Source of the DNA: Gnetum montanum
Taxonomy: Eukaryota; Streptophyta; Gnetopsida; Gnetales; Gnetaceae
Length of the DNA stretch: 64,000 nucleotides
Direction of reading: 5' to 3'
Assembly: GCA_015680685.1 (NCBI GenBank)
Contig: MNCI01002242.1
Span: 547,178-611,177 of the forward strand
A program made the position numbers and the translations under genes. The notes under the pieces were generated by a model, which was not told where the DNA came from, ran no database searches, and saw only the letters and a list, made by a program, of their open reading frames with translations. This document shows positions 54,591 to 64,000 of this stretch, piece after piece. Each line of letters begins with the position of its first letter. Position 1 is the first letter of the stretch.

Positions 54591-55740
54591 ATTAAACAAA
54601 GAAGTGGAAGACCTTAGAGGTGCTTTCAAAATGGTTGTGGATAGATTAGAATAATTAGATGCTAAACTTGATGCTAATTTAGGTTCATCTCAAAGGACAG
54701 ATGATGTTGAAGGTTCTTTGTACCATAAAGATAAAGAAGAACATGAAGATGGAAAAGGAAATGGTGAGAAGACTATGCATTCAATTCATGGAAGAGCTGG
54801 ATTTGATGCTCCAAGGGTTCCAAAAGGGAGAAACTCAAGTTCTCATATGAGATCTTAAACGGCTCCATTAATTGCTTATTCATCAAGGCATTCAAGGTTG
54901 ATGAGGATGAAGCAAGACTTACAAGAGTTTTTAGATATGCATTAAGACATCCTTATGTAAAGTTGAACTTATTCAATTAGATTGATGACTCACATGCATT
55001 TAAGTCATGGTTGAAGATAGTGAACAAGCATTTTGAATTATAGGAGATGGCCAATCATCTAAGGGTGCTAATTGCCAAATTCAAATTTAAAGAAATGGCT
55101 TCAATTTGGTGGAAGAAGGAATTTCATGCATTTCACGTGCAAAATAAGGTCCATATTAGAAAATGACCAATCATGCAATATATATTGAGACAAAAATATA
55201 AGCAAACCAAACAAAGACTTAGAGGCAATTGTGAAGGTAAAGCATCTTAGATAAGATGAAAATGATATGAAAGACTTCTATCTTGAATTTTGCCATATGT
55301 TCTATCAATCCAAGGTGAATTAGAATGATTATTAGCAAACATCCATAATTCTTGGAGATCTAAAAATGTAACATCATTAGATGTTAATCTTCCATTAGCC
55401 TCAAATCCTAGATAAGGCTTATGAATTACTTATCAAGGTTGAGAAGAATCTTAGTTGCTATGCGAGCAAAGAAAAGAGACCATTCAATGAATTCAATGAT
55501 ATGGATTCTAAATGAAAGAAGGAATCCAAATCCAAGGAGGCCAAAGAAGATCATAAGAAGAAGAAGCATGATAAGGAACATAAGAAAGCCAAAGGCAAGG
55601 CCAAGAAGAAATTAAGAAAATGAGAATATAATCCTAACAATAGACTCTTCCAAACCTCAATGCTTTATATGTGGTGAGATTGGACACAAACAATGGCAGT
55701 GTCCACTTTAGAAGGCCATTAAGGGACAAAAAGTATAGAC
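54591..55740 (+). pseudogene. Gag with CCHC zinc knuckle, element E
   Basis: Starts with a coil (KALNKEVEDLRGAFKMVVDR), an acidic stretch, the gag domain in pieces (DSHAFKSWLKIVNKHFE, FKEMASIWWKKEF), a Lys-rich linker (about 55440-55620) and a canonical knuckle CFICGEIGHKQWQC near 55660-55700 (CX2CX4HX4C). Many stops. Confidence 0.8.
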
Positions 55741-55859
55741 CATGAAGAATATAAATTCATTCAATTAGGCTACTTAAAGATGTAACCCTAATGCTCCTAA
55801 GACAAAAGATGTTAGTAATGTGAATTCATTCATGGGTAATGTCAATGTAAGGGATAATA

Positions 55860-56260
55860 TCGATAGGAAGTTATTGTTTAGAATTAGGGTTAGATTTATT
55901 AATAGTGGGAAATGGATTCATATTTTGATTAATAGAGGTGCTTAAGAGAAAGTTATTATTTCTAGGGTAGTTGCTAGATTGGGGTTAGTGACTCATCCTC
56001 ATCCTAAACCCTACAAGATGCATTGGTTGTCAAGAGATTTCTCTAAAGATGTGAGGGAGCAATATGACTTGAACTCTAACATTTCTAATTATATGAATCA
56101 TGTTATTTATGATGTATTATCAATTGATTATGTTGATGTGATATTGGACAGATTTTGGAATTTTGATAATGATGCCAAGAATGTTTGGTTAGTGACTAGA
56201 AATGATGAAACTTGTGAATTAATTACAATGACAATTAAGCAAATGAGGAATTAGTCCTCA
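55860..56260 (+). pseudogene. Protease region of element E
   Basis: ILINRGA-stop-EKVIISRVVARLGLVTH, then PHPKPYKMHWLSRDFSKDV and SIDYVDVILDRFWNFDND. The Asp of the DSGA box is Asn here (INRGA) and the LLGRPW motif is LDRFW. Confidence 0.72.
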
Positions 56261-56379
56261 AGAAATGTATCTTTGATCTTGTTGGACAAGAGGGAATACA
56301 TCAAAGAATATGATCATGCAAGTATTGGTTTTTTTGTTGTATCCACAATCACATCATTTATGGTTGAGTAATGTGAACT

Positions 56380-57130
56380 TTTAGTAGTAATTGAGAAGTT
56401 GAGCAAGCAATTCCCAAGTGTTTCCAAAGGGAAATTAGAAGGTTTGCCACCTATAAGGAATGTGCAAAACCAAATTAATTTCATACTAGAGGATACAATT
56501 TCAAATGAAAGGACAAAGAAGATGATACTAAATTAGAGGGAAAAATTATAAAGGCAAGTATAGGAGCTACTTGTAAATGGGTTTGTAAGGAAATCCATAC
56601 AAACTTATGTAGTTCTGGTGGTGCTAGTTTCCAAGAAGGAAGGTAAATAATGGAGGATGTGCATTGACTCAAGAGTAGTGAATAAGATTATCATTTTCCC
56701 ATTCCAAAGATGGATAATATTCTTGATACTTTTATAAATGCTAAAGTATTTAGCAAATTAACTCAAAAAGTGGATATCATTAAACTAGAATTAGAATGAG
56801 TGATGAATGAAAGACATTGTTCAAGACTTTGGATGGTTTATTTAAATGACTTATGATGCTATTTATTTTAACAAATGCCCTTGCCACTTTTATGATGTTC
56901 ATGCATTATGTTCTCAAGGAATTAATTAGGAAATGTTGTATTGTTTTCTTTGATGACATCCTTGTTTATAACTCTAATGAGAAGGACCATGTTGGTCATT
57001 TGAATCTTATGTGCTAAAAATTGGATGAGGCACAATTGATTATCAATGTAAAAATGTCTAATTTCATGTAAAGAGAGATCACATATTTGGGACATGTGAT
57101 TTTTAAAAATTAAGTGAATATGGAGGCAAC
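56380..57130 (+). pseudogene. Reverse transcriptase of element E
   Basis: LSKQFPSVSKGKLEGLPP at the start, then NGFVRKSIQTYVVLVVLVSK, MCIDSRVVNKI and the catalytic IVFFDDILVYNSNEKDHV near 56935-56995. Frame changes and stops throughout; the FGLTNAP block reads LFILTNALATF. Confidence 0.78.
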
Positions 57131-57623
57131 CAAAGTAAAGATCATAAAGAAGGTACCAAAACTAAAGAATCTTGTAGAGGTACATTATTTTCTTGATTTT
57201 TTTAGGCATATATAGGAGGTTTATTAATAACTTTAATGACATTTCATCGCCTATGTTTACTTTCTTAAAGAAGAATCAAATCTTTAGATGGGATGATGAA
57301 ATGCAATGAAGTTTTGGCTTGTTATAGGAGAAGATTACAAGTGAGCCTATGCTTGTAATTCCAAATTTTCCCAAAATATTTTCAGTAGAAGTAGATGCTA
57401 GTGGGCTAGTAATTAGAGGGGTATTATTCCAAGAGGGAATGCCTATTGCATTCTTTTTAAAGAAGATTAATCAATCAAATCAAAAGGATAACATTTATGA
57501 GAAAGAGTTATATGCTATCCTTCATGCCATTAAGCATTGGAAACATCACCTATTACCTAAATATTTCTTATTGATAACTAATCATAAAGCACTTAAATTC
57601 TTGAATTTCCAAAGGAAGCTAAG
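57131..57623 (+). pseudogene. RNase H of element E, left part
   Basis: KIFSVEVDASGLVIRGVLFQ (catalytic Asp block), GMPIAFFLKKINQ, YEKELYAILHAIKHWKHHLL (the Glu block) and ITNHKALKFLNFQRKLS. The open frame runs straight to the insertion at 57624 and continues in frame on the other side at 61031 (VKYMKWVAQLQELNFVLKHK). Confidence 0.88.
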
Positions 57624-60051
57624 TGTAATAACTCATAATTTATTAAGGGTTGCATAATTGTTAAAGATGGTTAATAATATTAATTTTTATATGCATAATT
57701 AATTTTGCTCATATGATAAATTTTTATTACTCATGTTTACTTATTTTTACCATTATGCATGATTAATGATTTTTACCTATCATTGGTATGCACTAACCGG
57801 GTGAATGAGTTGTGGTAGGTTCTCATGAAGGCTATGGCATGGGCATGGTATGGCTATGATGGCATGACATGTGATTTATCCATGTAATTTGTAATTTTAA
57901 TTTTAACTTTGTTATTGCTTAGATTAAAGGGGAGAAAGGTAGATGAGTCACATGGGTCTTGATGGTAGATGAGAGAGGGTAGTTCGGTCACTTGGGTTGG
58001 GGGTAGATGGAGTAGGAAAGAATCCTTTAAGTACCACACACTCCCTTAACTAGAAGCATTCTTGGCCTCTTAGCTATTGGGTTGGAGGCTTGCTGGGTTG
58101 AAGGAGTGTGAGGATCTTGTTGGTCTAGGGAGCACATGAGAAGACTCAAGTAATAGAAGCTAGCAACATTCCAGGTTAGTAATCTTGGCCCCCTTTTCAT
58201 GGTTGTTTTAGTTCACTAGATTTTGCATAGATTGGGCTTGGGTTTTGTTATAATTGATGGAAAATATTATAAATCTAGCATATTTGGAAAGGATATTGCT
58301 GCCACGTTCTAAATATGAATTTTCAGTGCTGGATTGGTTGATTTTCCCTAATTTAAAGTGCTTCCTATGAATTTTGCCTTTTAAGGATTTAGGATGATTT
58401 GCATAGGGCTCAAAAAAATTCCCATATCTCTATTTCTATTTAGAATCTGGTTGCAATATACCTATTTTTGGATTTCTTAAGAAATTATCTACAATTTGAT
58501 AAGAGAATGAGATCATAATTCATTATAGATAAAGTGCCACATATTGTTTTTCCAATGTTATCTAGAATCACAACAATTTTAGTAGGGTCTAGAGTTAAGG
58601 ATATATCTCTGGTTTTATTGTGACTCTAATTCTAAAATTTTAATATGATACTTACAACATATATACCATCTAGATCCAAGTGGAAGCACTAGAAATTAGT
58701 GTTTGTAGTTAGAGTTACTCTTCCATCTTTGGGGGTTGTCTAAATTTGTTTGAATTTACAAAGAAATTTGATATAGAGGTTCATCTATTAATAACACCTT
58801 ATCTGTAGCTCAATTTCTTTTGAAATTTTTATGAGGCTTATACATGAATGCTATCTTTCCAATCGAAGTAGAAGGAGTTAAAAAGATGATCGTTTGATAG
58901 CGTCATATGAGATTTACTGTTAGTCACTCATTCTGTCTCTATTTTTGATTACCTAAAATGTTTGGCTAATATCTATTGTTGTGAATTTGTAATTTTTTAA
59001 ATATTTTTATAGTAACTAAGTATGGATATTAGCTTTCAATTGAATCATTAATTAAAAGAAATTCATAGGGATGTGTGAATTATGGGAGTTTTATTGTGGC
59101 TATTCAGTTTGCCTATTATTTTGTTTGAGATGTTAAATTCTAGTGAAGTTGTTGGGAGATGTGTAATGTTTTCTAATTTTGATCCTTTGAATTTCTTTAT
59201 CTCTTTTGAATTTTTTGGATATTACACATTTTTAATTTTTAAAGGGATATGACTTTTAATTTATTATAAATCTTTGGACATTTGGGACTTGTATTTTGTT
59301 GAGTTTGGTCTTGTGATTAGGTGTTGAAGTCTTAGAGTATTTAGATATATTGAATTGAATTTTGTTGGATTCTTGGACCATTGGATTTGTTGGGACACAC
59401 TAGATTTTTTATCTTGGAATTGTTGCAAAACATGTCAAATTTTGAGATTTTGGATGACATGTTGGATTGATGGTTCTTTTGTTGGCTTATGTAAAAATGA
59501 TGTTGAGTCCCTCCACCATCAATGTTGGTTTGCCATCTTTTGATGATTGTGAGATGGCTAGATGATGCCATGGTTTGATTGTTTGTTGTGTGTGTGGATG
59601 ATGGAGCTAGTACTAAGTTTGTGACTGGTTGGAGATGAGGCTTCTTGGAGTTGATTTTTTGATTAATCCCCACTATTAGTGCACTAGTGTGGCTCTCGCT
59701 ACAGGTCCCATCTAGTAGGAGAGGGTGATCCATGGCTCGTTTGTCTTTTTGGTTCCTTCAGAATGCTGGAGGTGGGTATTCATAGGAACAACTCTGACAT
59801 TGACATGTTTGGAAACCTCAATGGGGATCCATAGGAACCATCTTGGTTCGAATATTGATGGGGATACACAAGGACCACCTTGATTCCTTAAGACTAATGA
59901 TAAATCCATGCTTATGGTAACTTGATATTTTCTTGGAAACTTTGATTTGAAAATTTGAAAGTATTCATGACAACTTAATACACATTGACACTGAGTGTAG
60001 TGCATGTTAGCCTCCTTGTTTGTTCGGTTAATGGGTGAAGTGGTGGATGTT

Positions 60052-60243
60052 GGTTTTGGACTGTTGCGATGGTTAAATGGATTGATCCCATACTTGTTGG
60101 ATAATTTTTTGGCATGGTTTTCAACCATTATGATGGTCAAATGGATTAATCCCATTCTTTTTAGATAATTATTTGACATGGTTTTGGACCGTTGTAACGG
60201 TCAAATGGATCGATCCCATTCTTGTTGGATAATTATGTGGCAT
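60052..60243 (+). repeat. 64-bp tandem repeat, 3 copies
   Basis: Units at 60052, 60116 and 60180, each GGTTTT..., with a CAAATGGAT(T/C)(A/G)ATCCCAT core and ending GATAATTATxTGGCAT. Length exactly 64 in each case, with about 80-85% similarity by eye. Confidence 0.88.
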
Positions 60244-60284
60244 TGGATTTTTGGCATGTTTTGGATTTTTAGTTTCATGTTGAT

Positions 60285-60435
60285 GGATGATCTTGGATGT
60301 TTGTGATGGTTGCGTGTTTGGATATTCTTTACATTGATAGATGTATGACATTAGATTTTTGGCATGATTGTGATCGATGATCTTGGATGTTGTAGTGGTT
60401 GTATGTTTGGATATACTTTGTATTGATTGTTTTGT
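60285..60435 (+). repeat. Two-copy repeat (GATCTTGGATGTT...)
   Basis: GATGATCTTGGATGTTTGTG and GATGATCTTGGATGTTGTAG start two copies, each followed by GGTTG(C/T)(G/A)TGTTTGGATAT and a CTTT.CATTGAT-type segment. Confidence 0.75.
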
Positions 60436-61025
60436 AGGTTGTCACGCCCCACCCAGCCCCCACGAGACCTATCTTTGATTCAGCTGAAAGATGATGCCAA
60501 GGTTACTCACTTAGTGGTAGCTGATATTTTTGTTTTATGTATAGGTATTTCAGGTTAGGAAGAGCATGGAGTACATGTGGTAACTTGGGGATGTTCATAA
60601 CCCAAGATGAAATTATATGCTATTTGGAATTATAATTGCTATTTCATAAGTAGATGTATATTAATTTGATTCATGTGCTTGGATTTTTATAGTATACTTG
60701 TATGAATTATGAATTATGTAGTGACAATGAGAACTTATCATATTTCTTTATGTAAGATATTTTAGATGAGATAATTAAGGAATTTATAATGTCATTGATG
60801 TAAGATTTATTTAGTGGATGCTTATAATTTAAATTCTTATTACTTGTATATATATTCATCTATCTAGTCATTTAATCTCTTCTTCCTCTTAGTCATGGCC
60901 TAACCATACTTCCTTTCACTACGTTAGAATGAACCGATTTCATTACTTTGCCATGACCAAGCATTGTTATTCATTTTACCCCATGTAATGCTCTTCATTC
61001 CAAGGGTAGGATAGAGGGTGTTACA

Positions 61026-61225
61026 CTAAGTGTAAAATACATGAAGTGGGTGGCACAACTGCAAGAGTTAAACTTTGTTTTAAAGCATAAGAATGGGAAA
61101 AGCAATGTATTGGTTGATAGATTTTCAAGAGTGCATGTTGTGAATTTCAATTCATTACAAGTTAAAGGTATGAATAATTTTATTAATTTGTATAATGATA
61201 ATGTTGATTTTAGGTAGATTTCAAA
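61026..61225 (+). pseudogene. RNase H of element E, right part
   Basis: Starts with the right TSD copy CTAAG (61026-61030). Encodes VKYMKWVAQLQELNFVLKHK, NGKSNVLVDRFSRVHVVNF, matching the chromovirus NxVADALSR block (A to V, L to F). Confidence 0.85.
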
Positions 61226-62330
61226 GGATTTGAATGAGCCCTTAATTAGGAGAGCTAAATAGTAGAGGAATTACCACATCCAAAATGGTATCCTTTTCAA
61301 GAATCAAAAGTGTATGTTTTCAAATGTGACTTTAGGACAAAGATCACCTTAGAAAAGCATTGTGGAGGATTGGTAGGCTATATGGGTAGAGACAAGATCC
61401 TAGAGCTTATGGGAAGAAGCTACTTTTGGCTAGGTATTCTACCCAAATCTCAAAATTTATGAAGCAATGCCTAACATGTTAGAAATTTAAAGGGGAAAAC
61501 GGGATTGACGATCATTATTTGTCATTTCCTATTTCTAAATCATCATGGAAGATCTATGGATTTCATTGGGGAAATTCTAAAAATAAGAAGTGGAAATGAT
61601 TTAATGTTTGTTGTGGTGGGTAGGTTCATTAAGATGGAATAGTTTATTCATTGTAAGAAAGTAAGTGATATTCTCATGTTGCTAATTGATTTTTCTATTG
61701 TCAATTGTAAGTGATAGATATTCAAAATTTACTAGTGATTTTTAGAGATCCTTATGAAGGATTTTGAGGACAAAATTTAAATTTTTAAGTTCCTATCATT
61801 TTCAATTGGATGGACAAGCTAAGGTGGTTAACAAATCTTTATTAAAAATATTGAGATGTTTGTGTGATGATCAACCAAGTAGGTGGGAGAATTTGTAGCA
61901 TTATCTTGAATTCTCTTAGAGTAATGCATTTCATTCTAGCATTGGGAAGAGTTTTTTTCAAAAGCAAATTATGGGTATAGTCCTAGAATGTTGGATGATG
62001 TGAAGCATTTGATGCGAAAGCACAATTGAATGCTAAATTTATGAAAGATATGAAAGACTTACATGTCTAAGTGAGAGAAAACTTGGTTAAGAAGGTTGAA
62101 TAAGTGTTTCAAAATAAGAATAAAGGAAAGATAAAACTCAAATTTGAGGTTAATGATCTTTTTTAGATCTATTTTCCTAAGAAGGAGATTGAGGGAAATC
62201 AATTTTTACCAACTAAAAGTAAAGAAGATGAGATCTATTAGAATTAAGACCAAAATTAATGATAATGCTTTTTAGATTCTAATGCCTAATGATGTTGGCA
62301 TGGATTTAATGTCTAATGTTATATATTTGA
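61226..62330 (+). pseudogene. Integrase of element E
   Basis: Zinc motif EKHCGGLVGYMGRDKILELM near 61355-61420, with the second His replaced by Tyr. Later TNSIIFN-like and SFKSKLWV-like text in several frames. The C-terminal part (62140-62290) encodes KLKFEVNDLF, RIKTKINDNAF and LMPNDVGMDL, parallel to element F. Core catalytic residues cannot be read in one frame. Confidence 0.7.
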
Positions 62331-62338
62331 TCCATTAT

Positions 62339-63199
62339 TGATGAATCATGTTTTGCCAAGCCCCGATATCGGATCCTTGATATCGGGTACGCGATATCGC
62401 AACCTGGATAACGCTATTGAATATATGGTATCATGGGTCCTGTGTAAGCCTATAAATACCATGTTTAGGTGCACAAGAAAAGGGGGAAGTCACTAAGTAT
62501 TAGAATAGAGTCTTTTTGTTAGTTTTCAATTCATTTCAATTCTTTCCCAATTGCATGCCCGCAGTGTGATGATTGTAATTGTACGGAACCTTTATTTGAG
62601 TGTGACGTACTTGGACACGCACATGACCGACAATAAAGTTCAAGATTACTCCATCATTGTAGCATTCACTTAGTTTTTAATTGTTTAATTATTATTAGTA
62701 TTTATGGTTTTCTTAGTTAATATTTCTTTACCGTCATTTACTATTCCTATTGTTAAATGCAAAATGAGTACGACTTAGTCATGAACATTGAAGTGTAACT
62801 ACTTGGTAACCCAGTAACGTATTTAGGAGTGCTTAGGTAATGAATGCTTGGTAATCCTAGAAGTAGTACATGAGGTTCAAGATGCGTATAGATGATTAAG
62901 GATAGATGCCCATCACACTTAGGCTAGCTTAGACTTCATTTCCTACTGCTTATTAGTTTAATTAAGCTTATTTTCCATTGTCCTTAGGAGTAGCCTAGTG
63001 TTAGGAATCAGATCATACACCTCACTCTAGACTAAACCATACATGATAACGAATACTAGTCCAGGTGGGAAGACAACGAACTACAATCAACCTGTAACTA
63101 TCTAGATACCACAACTAGTCCATCCACGGAGTTTGACCGGATCGTGTGTACACACTCGTATTCATATGGTTGAGTGAAGGGGTACCTTGCCACTCATCA
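62339..63199 (+). repeat. 5' LTR of element B
   Basis: 861 bp, TGATGAATCATG to CCACTCATCA. U3 holds the palindrome-rich GATATCGGGTACGCGATATCGC-type block at 62364-62402 (two GATATC half-units around TACGCG), TATA at CCTATAAATACC (62451-62462), the GCCCGCAG motif at about 62557 and an AATAAAG near 62631. U5 carries two copies of the TTGGTAA-CC-AG word (62808 and 62850). Confidence 0.93.
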
Positions 63200-63200
63200 T

Positions 63201-63218
63201 TGGTGCCATTGCTGAGGA
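63201..63218 (+). promoter_or_regulatory. Primer-binding site of element B
   Basis: TGGTGCCATTGCTGAGGA, one base after the LTR. It matches the tRNA-Asp complement at 14 of 18 positions; all four changes are C-to-T or G-to-A. Confidence 0.88.
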
Positions 63219-63332
63219 CGGTGCTAGTCATTTAGATTAGTTACATCATCCAAGATCGTTGTAACGAAGCCTTGATGATATACCTTTTAGAAAGAAAGTA
63301 ATTGCAAATAAGTCACACATAAATTTACAACA

Positions 63333-64000
63333 ATGTCTCTCTCACAAGACTATGATAACACAACAACTAGGCAATTCATTGAAGAACCAAAAAATTATAT
63401 GATGATGAAAATGAAGTTTTGAGTACTCAATCTTATGCAGGGGTCTCCTTTGTACATAACTAAAGACAACATCATCCCAACTCATGAACTCATAACCTAC
63501 CTAGTGACAATGAACCCCTGCTGGCCCCTAAAAGCCTAATGCATATACAAGAGGTTGTTCGAATATCCCACAAGCATGGTAAGGAAAGTTGCCTACCCAG
63601 GCTTGATTTAAACAACTTCCCTAAGTTTTCAGGAGGCTATGATTTAAATCTGCAACATCATTTACAAGCCTTCCATGATGCCTGTGTATGGAACAATGTT
63701 GATAATGGGTGGTAAAAACCTAAGCTCTTTTCTATGACACTCATTGGCTAAGCAAAAGTATGGTATAGGTCCTTAAGACCAACATCAATCCGACATTGGC
63801 TGATAATGGTAGAAGTCTTCAATGAAAGATATCAAACCTATGCAAGAGTGTCAGCCTTAAGGAGACAAATCCAAGAATGGAAACAGGGGCAACATGAACC
63901 CTTGGACATGGCCTTAGAAAGATACTATTCATTGTGAAACAATTTCCCAGGCCATGGGTTCTCCGAGAAAAGGCTAATGTACCATATCATGGATGGGCTC
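63333..64000 (+). pseudogene. Gag of element B, N-terminal part (broken, incomplete)
   Basis: ATG at 63333 (MSLSQDYDNTTTRQFIEEP). After a TGA near 63420 the conserved gag text appears at 63600-64000: LDLNNFPKFSGGYDLN, QHHLQAFHDACVWNNVDNG, AKVWYRSLRPTSIRHW, FNERYQTYARV and LRRQIQEWKQGQHEPLDM. It is the same domain as in element 1 and element C. Truncated by the window end. Confidence 0.88.

Larger units (their letters stand above)
57624..61025 (+). mobile_element. 3.4-kb TGTAA...TTACA insertion (long solo LTR?)
   Basis: Begins TGTAATAACTC and ends GGGTGTTACA, with perfect CTAAG duplications at 57619-57623 and 61026-61030. It has no recognisable gag or pol, so it is best read as a solo LTR of a long-LTR gypsy lineage (Del/Tekay-type LTRs have similar termini) or a non-autonomous element. 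Weak minus-strand open frames (59341-59733, 59712-60179) are His/Asn/Pro-rich and show no domain. It contains tandem repeats at 60052-60243 and 60290-60435. Confidence 0.8.
54591..62338 (+). mobile_element. Element E: Ty3/gypsy remnant with nested insertions
   Basis: gag, zinc knuckle, protease, RT, RNase H and integrase on the plus strand, related to D and F. A 3402-bp element (57624-61025) splits RNase H. Element B (62339 onward) cuts it again after integrase. Stops are everywhere; it is dead and is the oldest layer of this end of the window. Confidence 0.87.
62339..64000 (+). mobile_element. Element B: Athila-like element, 5' end (runs off window)
   Basis: 5' LTR, primer site and the first part of gag. 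Inserted into the 3' part of element E. Gag has stops and shifts, so this copy is dead too. The right end and pol are outside the window. Confidence 0.9.

Noticed and set aside
60052-60243. CRISPR-like spacing of repeats
   Set aside because: Units are contiguous 64-bp tandem copies with no unique spacers, in a plant transposon.
59341-60351. Minus-strand His/Asn/Pro-rich frames in the 3.4-kb insertion
   Set aside because: They overlap the tandem repeats, break between frames and match no domain I know.

Overview
The window is eukaryotic nuclear DNA from a land plant. It is AT-rich, dominated by old and mostly broken LTR retrotransposons, and carries one intact intron-containing host gene, a plant-type STT3 (oligosaccharyltransferase catalytic subunit). 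The density of decayed Ty3/gypsy elements with roughly 0.9-kb LTRs, together with long TE-filled intergenic DNA, would fit a large gymnosperm-like genome. The sequence alone does not prove the species. Nothing here looks bacterial: there are no operons, no CRISPR array and no rRNA genes.

Layout. 1-8379 (minus strand) is a decayed Athila-like Ty3/gypsy element (element A). Its reverse transcriptase is split by a solo LTR (5781-6502) with a perfect 5-bp target duplication; a 460-base assembly gap lies inside that LTR. 8380-10929 is an island of host-gene fragments: an unidentified 3'-terminal exon on the minus strand, an unidentified coding-like stretch, a casein-kinase-1 exon and the broken C-terminal end of Mediator subunit MED16. 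11285-24455 is a complete but inactivated 13.2-kb Athila-like element (element 1). It has both LTRs, a tRNA-Asp-type primer site, gag, protease, RT, RNase H and integrase. After a long spacer comes a second, internal promoter-like module and then a large coiled-coil ORF3. 24471-33635 holds two copies of a 1.1-kb repeat around two minus-strand gypsy fragments: element C with gag, primer site and LTR, and element D with gag, a tRNA-iMet primer site and LTR.

34546-38480 is another gypsy pol remnant (element F), followed by a full-length tRNA-derived SINE with a 19-bp target duplication. 39455-44151 is a Sirevirus-like Ty1/copia remnant (element G) with an extra acidic ORF. 46682-51869 (minus) is the STT3 gene: six coding exons giving a 736-residue protein, two of whose introns appear to use GC donors. 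About 0.4-1.3 kb upstream of it lies a cluster of four SINE copies. From about 53380 to the end is a gypsy element (E) with two nested insertions: a 3402-bp TGTAA...TTACA element with TSD CTAAG inside its RNase H, and a further Athila-like element (B) whose LTR starts at 62339 and which runs off the window.

How it fits together. The three well-preserved Athila-like LTRs (element 1, B and the solo LTR) end almost identically and are followed, where the internal side is present, by a tRNA-Asp-like primer site one base downstream. Their U3 regions, however, carry different palindromic CpG-rich arrays placed just upstream of the TATA box. Element 1 carries a second such array plus TATA in front of ORF3, which suggests that this extra ORF has its own promoter. 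This is the most novel signal I see in the window.
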